Source: Deinococcus sp. (GTDB lineage: Bacteria > Deinococcota > Deinococci > Deinococcales > Deinococcaceae). From it: a stretch of 46,376 nt of DNA. A program made the translations under genes and the position numbers. Below are positions 27,737-36,204 of the stretch, piece after piece. The DNA lies in the NCBI RefSeq assembly GCF_018260555.1, contig NZ_JAGLBB010000018.1:1-46376 (forward strand), given 5' to 3'. Numbering within the stretch: position 1 is the stretch's first letter; each line of letters opens with the position of its first letter. Below the pieces are notes generated by a model. That model was not told the origin of the DNA and did not search any database. It worked only from the letters and a program-made list of their open reading frames with translations.

Positions 27737-28668
27737 TCGACCGGCTCGCCGCGCTGGAGTTTCACGGCGCGCACGAGGTTCTGGTACATCAGGGCGCTGG
27801 TGAGCGGGCCCACGCCGCCCGGAACGGGTGATTGCGCGCGCACCGGCAGGTCCGGCAGGGCGTCCCCGACGACCCCGCCGGGTTGCACGTTGATGCCGGC
27901 GTCGATCACGACGTGGTGCGGCTGCACGTGTTCCGGGCGCAGCAGTCCGGCGCGGCCCACGGCGACCACGATGGCGTCCAGGCGCGCCAGTACGCGGCCC
28001 AGGTAGCGGGTGTGTTCGTTGCAGAGGGTGACGGTCGCGCCCCGGTTGTTCAGCATGAAGGTCAGGGGGCGGCCCACGGTGCGTCCGGGGCCGATCACGG
28101 CGATGTTCAGGCCGCGCAGGTCGTCGCCCAGCGCGGCGCGCAGCAGGAACCGGATGGACCGTGGCGTGGGCGGCAGGAGCGCCTCGGCTTCACGTCCGGC
28201 GGCGATCAGGGCGAGGTTGGCGGGACTGAGGCCCTCGACGTCCTTGCGGGGCGCGAGTCGCAGCAGGGCGGCGTCGGCGTCCAGGCCGGGAGCAAGCGGG
28301 AGTTCCAGCATGATTCCGTGCACGCTGGAGTCGGCGGACAGTTCGTCCAGCGTGGCGTGCAGGGCGGCGTCGCTCAGGGTGTCGCCCAGGTCGCGGGCGG
28401 TGAACTGCACGCCCAGGCGTTCGGCGCGGCGGGCCTTGCTGTCCACGTACACGCGGGAGGCCGGGTCGCCGCTGGCGAGCACGCTGACCAGATGCGGGCG
28501 GAAGGTCCAGGCGCGCAGGTCGGCCTTCACGCCTCGCGTGACCTGATCGGCCAGCGCCTTGCCGGTCAGGGCGCCGGTCAGGAGCGTGCGGGCAGTGGCC
28601 GTGTCGTGACCTGGAGTGTCGTGAGCCTGGGTGTCGTGGGTCGGGGTGGGAGGATCAGGTGTGGGCAT
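27733..28668 (-). CDS. folD: Bifunctional methylene-THF dehydrogenase/methenyl-THF cyclohydrolase
   Basis: This protein of about 311 residues interconverts 5,10-methylene- and 10-formyl-tetrahydrofolate with NADP, supplying one-carbon units. Recognised family blocks in order are SRVYVDSKARRAERLG (catalytic lysine of the YxxxK type), GIMLELPLAPGLD, APRKDVEGLSPAN, the nucleotide-binding VIGPGRTVGRPL, and PVPGGVGPLTSALMYQNLV near the C-terminus. The ATG at 28668 is preferred over one at 28728 because the extra residues lack family similarity; neither has a clear ribosome binding site. The first 25 residues contain an HDTQAHDTPGHDT repeat that is not part of the enzyme. It is first in an operon with the overlapping glycosyltransferase. 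Confidence 0.9.
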   Translation of the reverse strand: MPTPDPPTPTHDTQAHDTPGHDTATARTLLTGALTGKALADQVTRGVKADLRAWTFRPHLVSVLASGDPASRVYVDSKARRAERLGVQFTARDLGDTLSDAALHATLDELSADSSVHGIMLELPLAPGLDADAALLRLAPRKDVEGLSPANLALIAAGREAEALLPPTPRSIRFLLRAALGDDLRGLNIAVIGPGRTVGRPLTFMLNNRGATVTLCNEHTRYLGRVLARLDAIVVAVGRAGLLRPEHVQPHHVVIDAGINVQPGGVVGDALPDLPVRAQSPVPGGVGPLTSALMYQNLVRAVKLQRGEPVE

Positions 28669-28818
28669 CTGGGAATCCGATCGTGTGAGGGAGCTGGCGT
28701 GCCGGGCGGCGGGTGTCGGCCACAGCATAGCGATTTGCCTGTGGGTCAGGCGGACGGTCGTTTGACCGAGTCCGGAGTCCCGGGGCCCGGAACAGGCAGG
28801 TCAGGCCGGGCAGGGGAG

Positions 28819-28963
28819 GTCCGATCCAGACGGCGCTCCACTGGGCCACAGTCGGAAAAACGCCGCCTGGGGGGCTGCATACCGCGAAGGGGCGTGGGCT
28901 GTTTCTTCTCGCGTCCGCTCGGATTGATTCAGAACTGCACTGAATCAACCGGAGTCCGTATCA
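28819..28963 (-). repeat. Full-length composite hairpin repeat (copy B)
   Basis: Read on the minus strand it starts TGATACGGACTCCG (28963), carries a perfect 9-bp stem (TTGATTCAG 28924-28932, CTGAATCAA 28940-28948) and continues into the same second half as copy A (TCGCGGTATGCAG, GGCGGCG, CCGACTGTGGC, AGTGGAGCG). It lies in the 426-nt gap between folD and the TetR gene, where no other gene was seen. Its TGA is not at a stop codon. Confidence 0.8.
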
Positions 28964-29080
28964 CACACGGAGTTCTCACCAACCGCCGTCATTTGACGTG
29001 AAAGGTTCAGATCGGGTGGTTGATGATCTGCTGCGTCGTCTTGCGTGAAGACTTTCACAGCGGTCACCCCAGCGGAAGCC

Positions 29081-29086
29081 TATCTT
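29081..29086 (+). promoter_or_regulatory. Leaderless -10 box of the TetR-family gene
   Basis: TATCTT is followed by 8 nt and the ATG at 29095, which excludes the upstream in-frame starts from 29020. Confidence 0.55.
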
Positions 29087-29094
29087 CTGTCCAG

Positions 29095-29781
29095 ATGGTC
29101 ATTGACGCTCCCCGCCCTGCCCGCGCCCGCAGCGCAGAAGAAAAAAACCGACGCCGGGACGACATCCTGCGTGCGGCCGAACGCCTCTGGACAACCACCG
29201 CCTACGCCGACCTCAGCATGAATCAGGTGGCGCGTGAAGCCCGGCTGGCCAAGGGCACACTGTACCTGTACTTCGATACCAAGGAAGAGCTGTTCCTGGC
29301 GCTGCTCGGCGAACACCTGAACGCCTGGATTACCCACACCACCGAGATCCTGCGCGAACGCCAGCCCCGCACGCCCGCCCAGGTCAGCGACGCCCTGCTG
29401 CACTCCAGCGAGACCCTGACCCCCCTGCGCCGCCTGCTGGTGCTGCTGGGCACCGTGCTGGAACGCAACGTGCGCCCCGAACTGGCCACCGAATTCCGCC
29501 GCGACCTGGACGCCCAGCTGGGCCGGGTGTTCGAGTACATGCCGTACAGCCCGCCCACCACGCTGCGCATGCTGCGCCACCTGTACGCCGTGGCCATCGG
29601 CTGGCAGCAATTCAGTGAGTCCCTGTCCGGCATGGACCCCGCGACCGGTGAGCCCACCCGGGACGCCCAGTGGACCTTCCAGAGCGAGTTCGAACTGGCG
29701 CTGCGCTCTGTTGTGGATCACCTCGCCGCGCAGGACACCGCTGAGCAGAACTCCAGCGTGCAGGATACCGCCGGGGAGTAA
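29095..29781 (+). CDS. TetR/AcrR-family transcriptional regulator
   Basis: This 228-residue ligand-responsive repressor has a basic N-terminus (EEKNRRRDDILRAAERLW, 15-32) leading into the helix-turn-helix YADLSMNQVAREARLAKGTLYLYFDTKEELF (37-67), the classic TetR signature ending in the YxYFxxKEELF block. Residues 70-228 form the variable ligand-binding and dimer domain with no recognisable subfamily motif. The ATG is fixed by the leaderless -10 box. It is flanked by repeat copies B and C. Its target is unknown; the CoA-ligase/transport block starting 2.4 kb downstream is a plausible but unproven candidate, since TetR proteins often sense acyl-CoA. GTGAAAG and CTTTCAC upstream might be operator halves, but the 50-bp spacing is unusual. 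Confidence 0.88.
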   Translation: MVIDAPRPARARSAEEKNRRRDDILRAAERLWTTTAYADLSMNQVAREARLAKGTLYLYFDTKEELFLALLGEHLNAWITHTTEILRERQPRTPAQVSDALLHSSETLTPLRRLLVLLGTVLERNVRPELATEFRRDLDAQLGRVFEYMPYSPPTTLRMLRHLYAVAIGWQQFSESLSGMDPATGEPTRDAQWTFQSEFELALRSVVDHLAAQDTAEQNSSVQDTAGE

Positions 29782-29847
29782 ACCGCCTCCTTTTCCAGGA
29801 GAGTGATACGGGTTCTGTGTACTCCGTTGGGGGATCGGAACACCACC

Positions 29848-29987
29848 GATACGGACTACCGCTCCACTGCGCCACAGTCGGAAGGGCGCCGCCTGCGGCT
29901 CCATACCGCGAAGGGACGTCTGCCCTTCCCACTCGCTTCCGCTCAGATTGATTCAGAACTGCTGGGAATTAATCGGAATCCGTATCA
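29848..29987 (-). repeat. Full-length composite repeat at the DUF4139 stop codon (copy C)
   Basis: This 140-bp unit begins on the minus strand with TGATACGGATTCCG at 29987 and ends in GTCCGTATC, so its edges are inverted repeats. The internal order (hairpin, GAGCGGAAGCGAGTGGGAA, CCTTCGCGGTATGGAGCCGC, GACTGTGGCGCAGTGGAGCG) equals copies A and B. Its first TGA is the original stop codon of the DUF4139 gene. Confidence 0.85.
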
Positions 29988-31277
29988 GTTGAGGATCTTG
30001 AGCTTCAAGCTCAGGCTGGCCTTGCCACCCGCTGGCACGGCCACCTGGCGGGTGATGGTGACCTGTCCGTTCCGAGCCGCCTGTCAGTCTACAGAGACGC
30101 TTCGGGCGTAAAGCTGCTCCCGCACGTTGACTTTCGTGGCTGCGCCCTTGGTGCTGGTGAAGCTGTAGGTAACCTGGTAGCTGGTACTGAGAACCTGACC
30201 CTTCTCGTTTTTCTCCTGCCCGGTGCGCTTGACTGCCTTTTCGTAGCGAAGGGCAGAATCGGCTCCCAGGTCGAGGTCAACGGGTTTGCCTGCCGGCACG
30301 GCCGGAAGTTGCACACTGCCCACCAGCAGGCCCCCTTCGCGCACATCAATCAGCCCGGTGGGCAGCGACTGCGACAACGTGAACTTGTAGTGGCGACTGC
30401 CAGAGCCCGCGCTCCCCTGACCATTGAAGTACGACTGCACACTGGCGTAGCGGGTGAAGTCGCTGACCTTGGGTTGCAAAAAGGGCAGGGTCAGCGTTTC
30501 GCCGCGACCGATGGTCAGGCCGCCGGGGAGTGTGTAGCGTTGCAGGCCGCGCACCTCACCGACACTCCGAATCTGGTCGAGAGCGCCACCGCCTGCGCCG
30601 GATGGAACGGTCGCAGCGTTAGCCGTGCCTGTCGTGCCTGCCATTGCCTCTGAATAAGCCACCGGCACCGCCGTCGTCTGGTAGGGCTGCCACACGTTTC
30701 CTCCGTACAGGTCAACCTTCTGTGCGGTGAACGGCTGATCGCTGAGGTTGCTGACCTGCGCCAGCGCCGCCAGAGTTGCCGCAGCGCCACCTGGGTTCAG
30801 TTCGTAACGCGGCCTCCAGAACAGCGCCCCGGTGCGGTACAGCAGATTGGCATTCTTCGCGGTGTCCACACCGGTCACCTTGACGGTCACGCCGCCCCGG
30901 AGCGGTGGCTTTTCGCTGAAGGCCAGCTCGCTGCGCCCGGCATTGACATATTCGCCGCTGCTGAGCTTCACCAGCAAGTCGTCGGCACGTTCCAGGGTGG
31001 CCTGCACCGGGGCCTGTCCAGGGGCCACCCAGGTCACGCTTTTGCCTTCCTGTGTGCGCAGCCAGTCCAGCTCGGCAGGTTGCAGCGAAATGTGAGCTGC
31101 CGCACCACTCACGCTGAAACTTCCCGGCTGAATCCAGCGCCAGGACCCGAATGGAAACGTAACAACTGAGGTCGCAGGTTGCTGCACTTCGCTGAAAGTC
31201 GGGTAGATGCGCAGGTCAGTGGCAAAGGCGGCAGAGGGAAGGAGGGCCAGGAGCAGAGCAACGGTTTGACGTTTCAT
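29985..31277 (-). pseudogene. DUF4139-type secreted protein interrupted by an in-frame TGA
   Basis: The frame from ATG 31277 encodes a signal peptide (MKRQTVALLLALLPSAAFA) and about 378 residues of a DUF4139-like beta-rich secreted protein (blocks NLLYRTGALFWRPRYELN and LSDQPFTAQKVDLYGG). It then meets TGA at 30084-30086. The same frame continues without shift for 32 more residues (QAARNGQVTITRQVAVPAGGKASLSLKLKILN) to a TGA at 29985-29987. That extension has the alternating beta-strand pattern of the rest, so the first TGA looks like a point mutation (for example from GGA) or a sequencing error. GAGG precedes the ATG by 6 nt. The 397-residue product ending VSVD might still be made and be functional. 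I saw no gene in 31278-31471. Confidence 0.75.
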
Positions 31278-31471
31278 GGGTGACCTCGGGGGGTGCATGG
31301 CGCTCAGAATTACGGCGCAGGCTAACGCGTTTCTGGTCACTTCCCGATCCGCAGACGCCAAAGCTGCACGCCTTTACCGCTCAGGGTGGTCGGTCCCTGC
31401 CCCGCCCGCACAAAACCCAGAGCGCGGACTGGCCCATTCAACTGGCCTACCCTCTGCCCGGTCCGAGCGAT

Positions 31472-32998
31472 CTACCGTTCGCGCCACTCGTTCGCTTTTT
31501 CGCGTAGCACATGCTTGAGCACCTTGCCGCTGGCGGTCTTGGGCAACTCGGGCACCAGTTGCACGCGCCGGGGCAGGGCGTAGTCGGGCAGGTGTGGGGA
31601 GCAGAAACTCAGGATTTCGCGCCCCTGCACCTGCGCGCCGGGGTGCAGGGTGACAAAGGCCACAGGCAGGTCGCCCGCCCCGGTCTGCGCGGCCACCACC
31701 ACCGCCTCGCGCACGCTGGGGTGGCGGTACAGCACCGCTTCTATCTGCACGCTGGAAATGGGCTGGCCGCCGATGTTGAGAAGGTCACCCTCGCGGTCAA
31801 GGATGTCCATGCGCCCGTCGGGGTGAATGACGGCCAGGTCGCCGGTGTGCAGCCAGCCGTTCTTGATGGCGCGGCGGGTGGCACGCGGATTCTTGTAGTA
31901 GCCCTTCATGACGGCGTTGCTGCGAATCACGATTTCGCCGGGGGTGTGACCGTCATGTGGCACCGGCAGGTCGCCTTCGCCCAGCACGGCGATTTCGCCG
32001 CCGTACAGCATCGGGTGACCCTGCCGCGCCACAATCCGGGCGTCCGGCCCCAGCGTCTTTTCCTCGTACAGATCGGTAATGGTCAGGATGGCCGCCGTCT
32101 CGACCAGACCGTAGCCGTGCAGCACCTCGAAGCCCTGGGCTTGCAACGCGCTGATCAGGCCGGGTTGGGGACTGGTGCCGGCCAGCATCAGGCGCACGGG
32201 CCTGGGCAAGGGCGAGGCGGCCGCCGCGTCGGCCAGTGGCCCCACCAGCGAGGGAGAGGCGCACAGGTGCGTGATTCCCCCCTGAATGGCCAGGCGCAGG
32301 TCGCCGCGCAGCATGACGTGGGTGCCGCCCGCCGCCGTGACCGCCCACGCACAGCCCCAGCCGTTGGCGTGGGCCAGCGGAATGGCGTGCAGGTACGTGC
32401 TGCCGGGGTGCAGGTTCAGGTGATAGAGCATGTTCACGTTGTTCACGAACGCGTTGCGGTGTGTGAGCATCACGCCCTTGGGGTCGGCGGTGGTGCCCCC
32501 GGTGTAGTTGATGCTGATGGGCGCGTTCTCGTCCAGGCCAGGCGGCCATGCCAGCAGCGGTTGCGGCGCGAGGTGCTGCCACTGTGCGTTGAGGGCCTCA
32601 CCGGTGCAGATGGGGATGACCGGGACGCCCAGCGCGTCCAGCGTGGCCTGCACCCTGCCCACATGCGCCGCGTCTACCAGCGCCAGTTGCGGGTCGCAGT
32701 GTCGGCTGAGGGTGTTCAGGGCGTGGTCGTCGAAGGCGGGGTTCAGCGGCACCAGCACACCACCCGCGAGTGGAACTGCGTGGAAGGCCAGCAGCGTATC
32801 CAGGCGGTTCGGGGCGATCAGCAGGACGTGCCCGCCCGCTTGCAGCCCGCGTTCGCGCAGCAGTTCTCCCAGCCGGCTGACCTGCTCGCCGAATTCCCGG
32901 TAAGTCAGGCTCAGGTCGCCGTCGGTCACCGCACAGTGATCGGGGTAGATACGAATGGCGCGCAGGGCGCCCTCCAGGGGGCTGAAGGGGATCTTCAA
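31472..32998 (-). CDS. AMP-forming acyl-CoA ligase/synthetase
   Basis: This 508-residue adenylate-forming enzyme activates a carboxylic acid with ATP and CoA. The P-loop is YTGGTTADPKGVMLTHRN (core A3), close to YTSGTTGxPKG. Later motifs are GYGLVET (A5), GWLHTGDLAVIHPDGRMDILDR (A7/A8) and the catalytic lysine in PKTASGKVLK (A10), so it should be active. It resembles long-chain or medium-chain fatty acyl-CoA ligases, but the acid is not deducible. The start is a TTG at 32998 with GGAG 5 nt upstream. It diverges from the liv-type operon across a 250-bp region with repeated CTAGACAA sites, suggesting shared control. Confidence 0.88.
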   Translation of the reverse strand: MKIPFSPLEGALRAIRIYPDHCAVTDGDLSLTYREFGEQVSRLGELLRERGLQAGGHVLLIAPNRLDTLLAFHAVPLAGGVLVPLNPAFDDHALNTLSRHCDPQLALVDAAHVGRVQATLDALGVPVIPICTGEALNAQWQHLAPQPLLAWPPGLDENAPISINYTGGTTADPKGVMLTHRNAFVNNVNMLYHLNLHPGSTYLHAIPLAHANGWGCAWAVTAAGGTHVMLRGDLRLAIQGGITHLCASPSLVGPLADAAAASPLPRPVRLMLAGTSPQPGLISALQAQGFEVLHGYGLVETAAILTITDLYEEKTLGPDARIVARQGHPMLYGGEIAVLGEGDLPVPHDGHTPGEIVIRSNAVMKGYYKNPRATRRAIKNGWLHTGDLAVIHPDGRMDILDREGDLLNIGGQPISSVQIEAVLYRHPSVREAVVVAAQTGAGDLPVAFVTLHPGAQVQGREILSFCSPHLPDYALPRRVQLVPELPKTASGKVLKHVLREKANEWRER

Positions 32999-33077
32999 GG
33001 CGGCTCCGGGTAAGCGTGAGAGACGAACAGCACTACCGAGAGTCTGAGAGAGAGTAGGCTGTATGGACCCTACCTAT

Positions 33078-33127
33078 CTAGACAACTGGTTGCGGATGGC
33101 AACCTTACATGCAGCCTGACTAGACAA
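33078..33127. promoter_or_regulatory. Pair of CTAGACAA sites between divergent operons
   Basis: CTAGACAA occurs at 33078-33085 and again at 33120-33127, 42 bp apart (four helical turns), in the middle of the 250-bp region between the minus-strand CoA ligase and the plus-strand liv-type operon. On the minus strand each reads TTGTCTAG, and the first could double as a -35 box. A small inverted repeat GGTTGC / GCAACC lies between them. Candidate operator; not assigned to a regulator. Confidence 0.4.
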
Positions 33128-33248
33128 ATCCCTGCCATTTGTGTGAAGTCTCCCTCCATACTTCAGACACCTAAAGCTTCAGTTTTCCCGCGCCCCGGCA
33201 ACGTCTTCCGGGGAATGTCCCCGTTGGACGGCCCTTTCCGGAGGTACG

Positions 33249-34064
33249 ATGCCGCAATTACACGTTGACAATGTGACCCTCTCGTTCGGCGGACTCAATG
33301 CCCTCTCCACCGTGAGCCTGACGGTGCCCGAAGGCGAGGTCGTGAGCATCATCGGCCCCAACGGCGCAGGCAAGACCTCGCTGCTGAACTGCATCAGCGG
33401 GTTTTACCACCCCACCCGGGGCCGCATCACTTTCGGCGAACATGACCTGAGCAAAGCGGCGCCCAACGTGGTCACCAGGTACGGGATCGCCCGCGCCTTT
33501 CAGAACCTCGAACTGTTCCGGGGCATGACCGTCGTGGAAAATCTGCTGCTGGCACGGCACACCCACCTGAATTACAACCTGCTCGATAGCATCCTGTACT
33601 ACGGCAAGGCCAGCCGGGTAGAGGCCGAAAACCGCCACTACGTCGAGCAGATCATTGATTTCATGGAACTGGAAGAGTACCGCCACCACCACGTCGGGAC
33701 GCTGGCCTACGGAGTGCAAAAGCGCGTGGAGGTGGCCCGCGCCCTGACCCTGCAACCGAAACTGCTGCTGCTCGACGAGCCGATGGCGGGCATGAACGTG
33801 GAGGAAAAAGAAGACATGGTGCGCTTCATCCTTGATATTCAGCGCGAACGCGGCGTCACCGTGGTGCTGATCGAGCACGACCTGGGCGTGGTGATGGACA
33901 TTTCCGACCGGGTGTACGTGCTGGACTTCGGGCAACTCATCGCGGGCGGTACTCCCGAGGACGTCAGTGCCGACCCCCGCGTGATCGAGGCGTACACCGG
34001 CGTGGCCGAACACGAACCCCTCCCCCAGGCGAGCCCCAGCCCAGCCCAGGCGGTGGCCCGGTGA
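33249..34064 (+). CDS. LivG-type ABC transporter ATPase
   Basis: This 271-residue cytoplasmic ATPase belongs to a branched-chain-amino-acid/HAAT-type importer. Walker A is GPNGAGKT (36-43); the signature is a variant LAYGVQKRVEVARAL (normally LSYGxQR), and Walker B is LLLLDEPMAGMN followed by the D-loop/H-loop region VVLIEHDLGVVM. The MNVEEKE and VMDISDRVYVLDFG segments are typical of LivG. GGAGGT lies 3 nt before the ATG, tight but usable. It is the first gene of the operon and overlaps the following CoA ligase by 4 bp (GTGA). In such operons the HAAT system often carries aromatic or fatty acids instead of amino acids. Confidence 0.92.
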   Translation: MPQLHVDNVTLSFGGLNALSTVSLTVPEGEVVSIIGPNGAGKTSLLNCISGFYHPTRGRITFGEHDLSKAAPNVVTRYGIARAFQNLELFRGMTVVENLLLARHTHLNYNLLDSILYYGKASRVEAENRHYVEQIIDFMELEEYRHHHVGTLAYGVQKRVEVARALTLQPKLLLLDEPMAGMNVEEKEDMVRFILDIQRERGVTVVLIEHDLGVVMDISDRVYVLDFGQLIAGGTPEDVSADPRVIEAYTGVAEHEPLPQASPSPAQAVAR

Positions 34065-36073
34065 CCGCCCGCAGTCCCAAGGCCCCAGAGAGCACCGTGG
34101 CCCCAGAGGGCACCAGCGCCAGCCTGTTGGGCGACGTGACGCGCTTTACCATTCCGCAACTGCTCGCCGAACGCGCCCGCCTCGCACCGAGCGGCGTGGC
34201 GCTGCGGCACAAGGAATTCGGCATCTGGAACGAAACCACCAACCTCACCTACCTGGAACGTGCCCAGGAGGTCGCGGCCGGGCTGCACGCGCTGGGGGTG
34301 AAGCGCGGCGACAAGGTGGCAGTGGTGGCCGAGAACATTCCCGAGTGGGTGTTCATGGAGGTGGGCGCTCAGGCGCTGGGGGCCATCAGCGTGGGCGTGT
34401 ACCAGAGCAGCGGGGACAGCGAAGTGAAGTACGTGGTGGACTACACCGACGCCGTGGTGGTACTGGCCCAGGACGAGGAGCAGGTTGATAAACTCCTTGA
34501 GCACCGCGCTGAACTGACCAATGTACGCAAGGTGATCTACGAGGACCCGCGCGGCATGGCCAAGCACGCCCACGACGACTGGTTCATGTCCTTCGAGGAC
34601 CTGCTGAGCCTGGGGCGGGGGCAGGCCAGCGCCATCTTTACCGCCGAGGCGGCCAAAGGACACCCGGACGATATCTGCCACTTCTCGCTCACGTCCGGCA
34701 CCACGGGGGCACCCAAGGCCGCCATGCTGACCCACCGCAACATGCTGTACATGGGTCAATCCCTGGGTGAATTAGAGAAGTTCAGGCCCGGCAGCGATTA
34801 CCTGAGTTTCCTGCCGATGGCCTGGATGGGCGAACAGATGATGACCGTCGGCGTGGCGCTGGCAAACGGCATCACCGTGAATTTCCCGGAAAGCAACGAG
34901 ACGGCCATGCAGGACCTCGTGGAGATCGGGCCCCACTTCATGTTCGCGCCGCCGCGCATCTGGGAAGGCATTCAGAGCCAGATGTACATCCGGATGCAGG
35001 AAAGCTACGGCCCAAACAGGGCCATGTACCGCAAGTTGCTGAAATGGAGTACCGACGCCGCCGACGCCTCTCTTTCCGGCAAGAAACCGTCCGGGCTGGT
35101 TGCCCTGAAAAGCAAAATTGCCTACTGGGGCCTGACGCGCCCGCTGCTGGATCAGCTTGGCTTTCTGCGCCTCACGCACGCCTACACGGGCGGGGCGGCG
35201 CTGGGACCGGACGTGTTCCGCTTCTATCACGGGCTGGGCGTGAACCTGAAGCAGGTCTACGGGCAGACCGAGAACATCGGCATCGCTTACGTGCACCGCG
35301 ACGGCGACGTGCGCTTTGACACCGTGGGCATGCCGCTGCCCGGCAGCGAGTGCCGTATCACTGAGGAAGGCGAAATCATCAGCCGCAGCCCGGCCGTGTG
35401 CAAGGGCTACTACAAGAAGGAAGACGCCAGCGCCGAGACGATTAAGGGCGGCTGGCTGCACTCCGGGGACGCCGGACGGATGACCGCCGACGGCCACCTG
35501 CAAGTCATTGACCGCCTGAGCGACGTGATGCAAAGCAGTCGTGGCGAACGCTTTAGCCCGCAGTACATCGAAAACCGCCTGAAGTTCAGCCCGTACATCA
35601 AGGAAGCCGTGGCGCTGGGGCACGGGCGCGACGAGGTGACGGCGATGCTGAACATAGATCCCATGACGGTGGGCCAGTGGGCCGAGAAAAAACAGATCGC
35701 CTACACCACCTACATGGAACTGACCAGCAAGCCGGAGGTGGCCCACCTACTGCTGCGCGAGGTGCAGGAGGCCAATGGCCGCCTGGAACCGCACGAGCGA
35801 ATCCAGCGCTTTGTGCTGCTGTACAAACTGCTGGACGCCGACGACGACGAACTGACCCGCACCGGCAAGGTGAGGCGCAAGTTGATTAACGAGAAGTACG
35901 CGCCGATTGTTCAGGCGCTCTACGACGGCAGCGAGAGGGTCAGTGTGGAAGCCGTGTTCAAGTATCAGGACGGTCAGGAGCAGCGGGTGCGTACGGACGT
36001 GGTGGTGTTCCGCACGCCGGGCGAGGAGCAGAGTCCGGTGCGGGGGTCGGCCAGAGTGGGGACTTCGGCGTGA
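34061..36073 (+). CDS. AMP-forming long-chain acyl-CoA synthetase embedded in the liv-type operon
   Basis: This 670-residue adenylate-forming enzyme is of the long-chain/ACSBG-like type. The P-loop is FSLTSGTTGAPKAAMLTHRN (core A3). Later blocks are YGQTENIG (A5), GWLHSGDAGRMTADGHLQVIDR (A7/A8) and the basic C-terminal TRTGKVRRKLI containing the catalytic lysine. No signal peptide or membrane helix is present. The GTG start overlaps livG by 4 bp, so translation is coupled to the transporter ATPase. The implied biology is uptake followed at once by CoA trapping of the imported acid. Substrate chain length or aromaticity cannot be read from sequence. Confidence 0.9.
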   Translation: MTARSPKAPESTVAPEGTSASLLGDVTRFTIPQLLAERARLAPSGVALRHKEFGIWNETTNLTYLERAQEVAAGLHALGVKRGDKVAVVAENIPEWVFMEVGAQALGAISVGVYQSSGDSEVKYVVDYTDAVVVLAQDEEQVDKLLEHRAELTNVRKVIYEDPRGMAKHAHDDWFMSFEDLLSLGRGQASAIFTAEAAKGHPDDICHFSLTSGTTGAPKAAMLTHRNMLYMGQSLGELEKFRPGSDYLSFLPMAWMGEQMMTVGVALANGITVNFPESNETAMQDLVEIGPHFMFAPPRIWEGIQSQMYIRMQESYGPNRAMYRKLLKWSTDAADASLSGKKPSGLVALKSKIAYWGLTRPLLDQLGFLRLTHAYTGGAALGPDVFRFYHGLGVNLKQVYGQTENIGIAYVHRDGDVRFDTVGMPLPGSECRITEEGEIISRSPAVCKGYYKKEDASAETIKGGWLHSGDAGRMTADGHLQVIDRLSDVMQSSRGERFSPQYIENRLKFSPYIKEAVALGHGRDEVTAMLNIDPMTVGQWAEKKQIAYTTYMELTSKPEVAHLLLREVQEANGRLEPHERIQRFVLLYKLLDADDDELTRTGKVRRKLINEKYAPIVQALYDGSERVSVEAVFKYQDGQEQRVRTDVVVFRTPGEEQSPVRGSARVGTSA

Positions 36074-36204
36074 AGCCTGCTCAGTGGCCCAGGGCGACCG
36101 CTCCCCTGAGAGGGGCGCTCGGTGCCGAATCCGGTGCTCTGCACAGCGATGTTCTTGTTTCCCCCTCCAGGGGAGCTGCCCTGAACGGGCAGAGGAGTTA
36201 ATCC

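Noticed and set aside
28995..29058. GTGAAAG and CTTTCAC near the TetR gene as an operator
   Set aside because: The halves are about 50 bp apart, too far for a typical TetR palindrome, and 7-bp matches at this distance can arise by chance.
30084..30086. Selenocysteine readthrough of the DUF4139 TGA
   Set aside because: No SECIS-like hairpin is evident just after the codon and DUF4139 proteins are not known selenoproteins; a simple nonsense change explains it.
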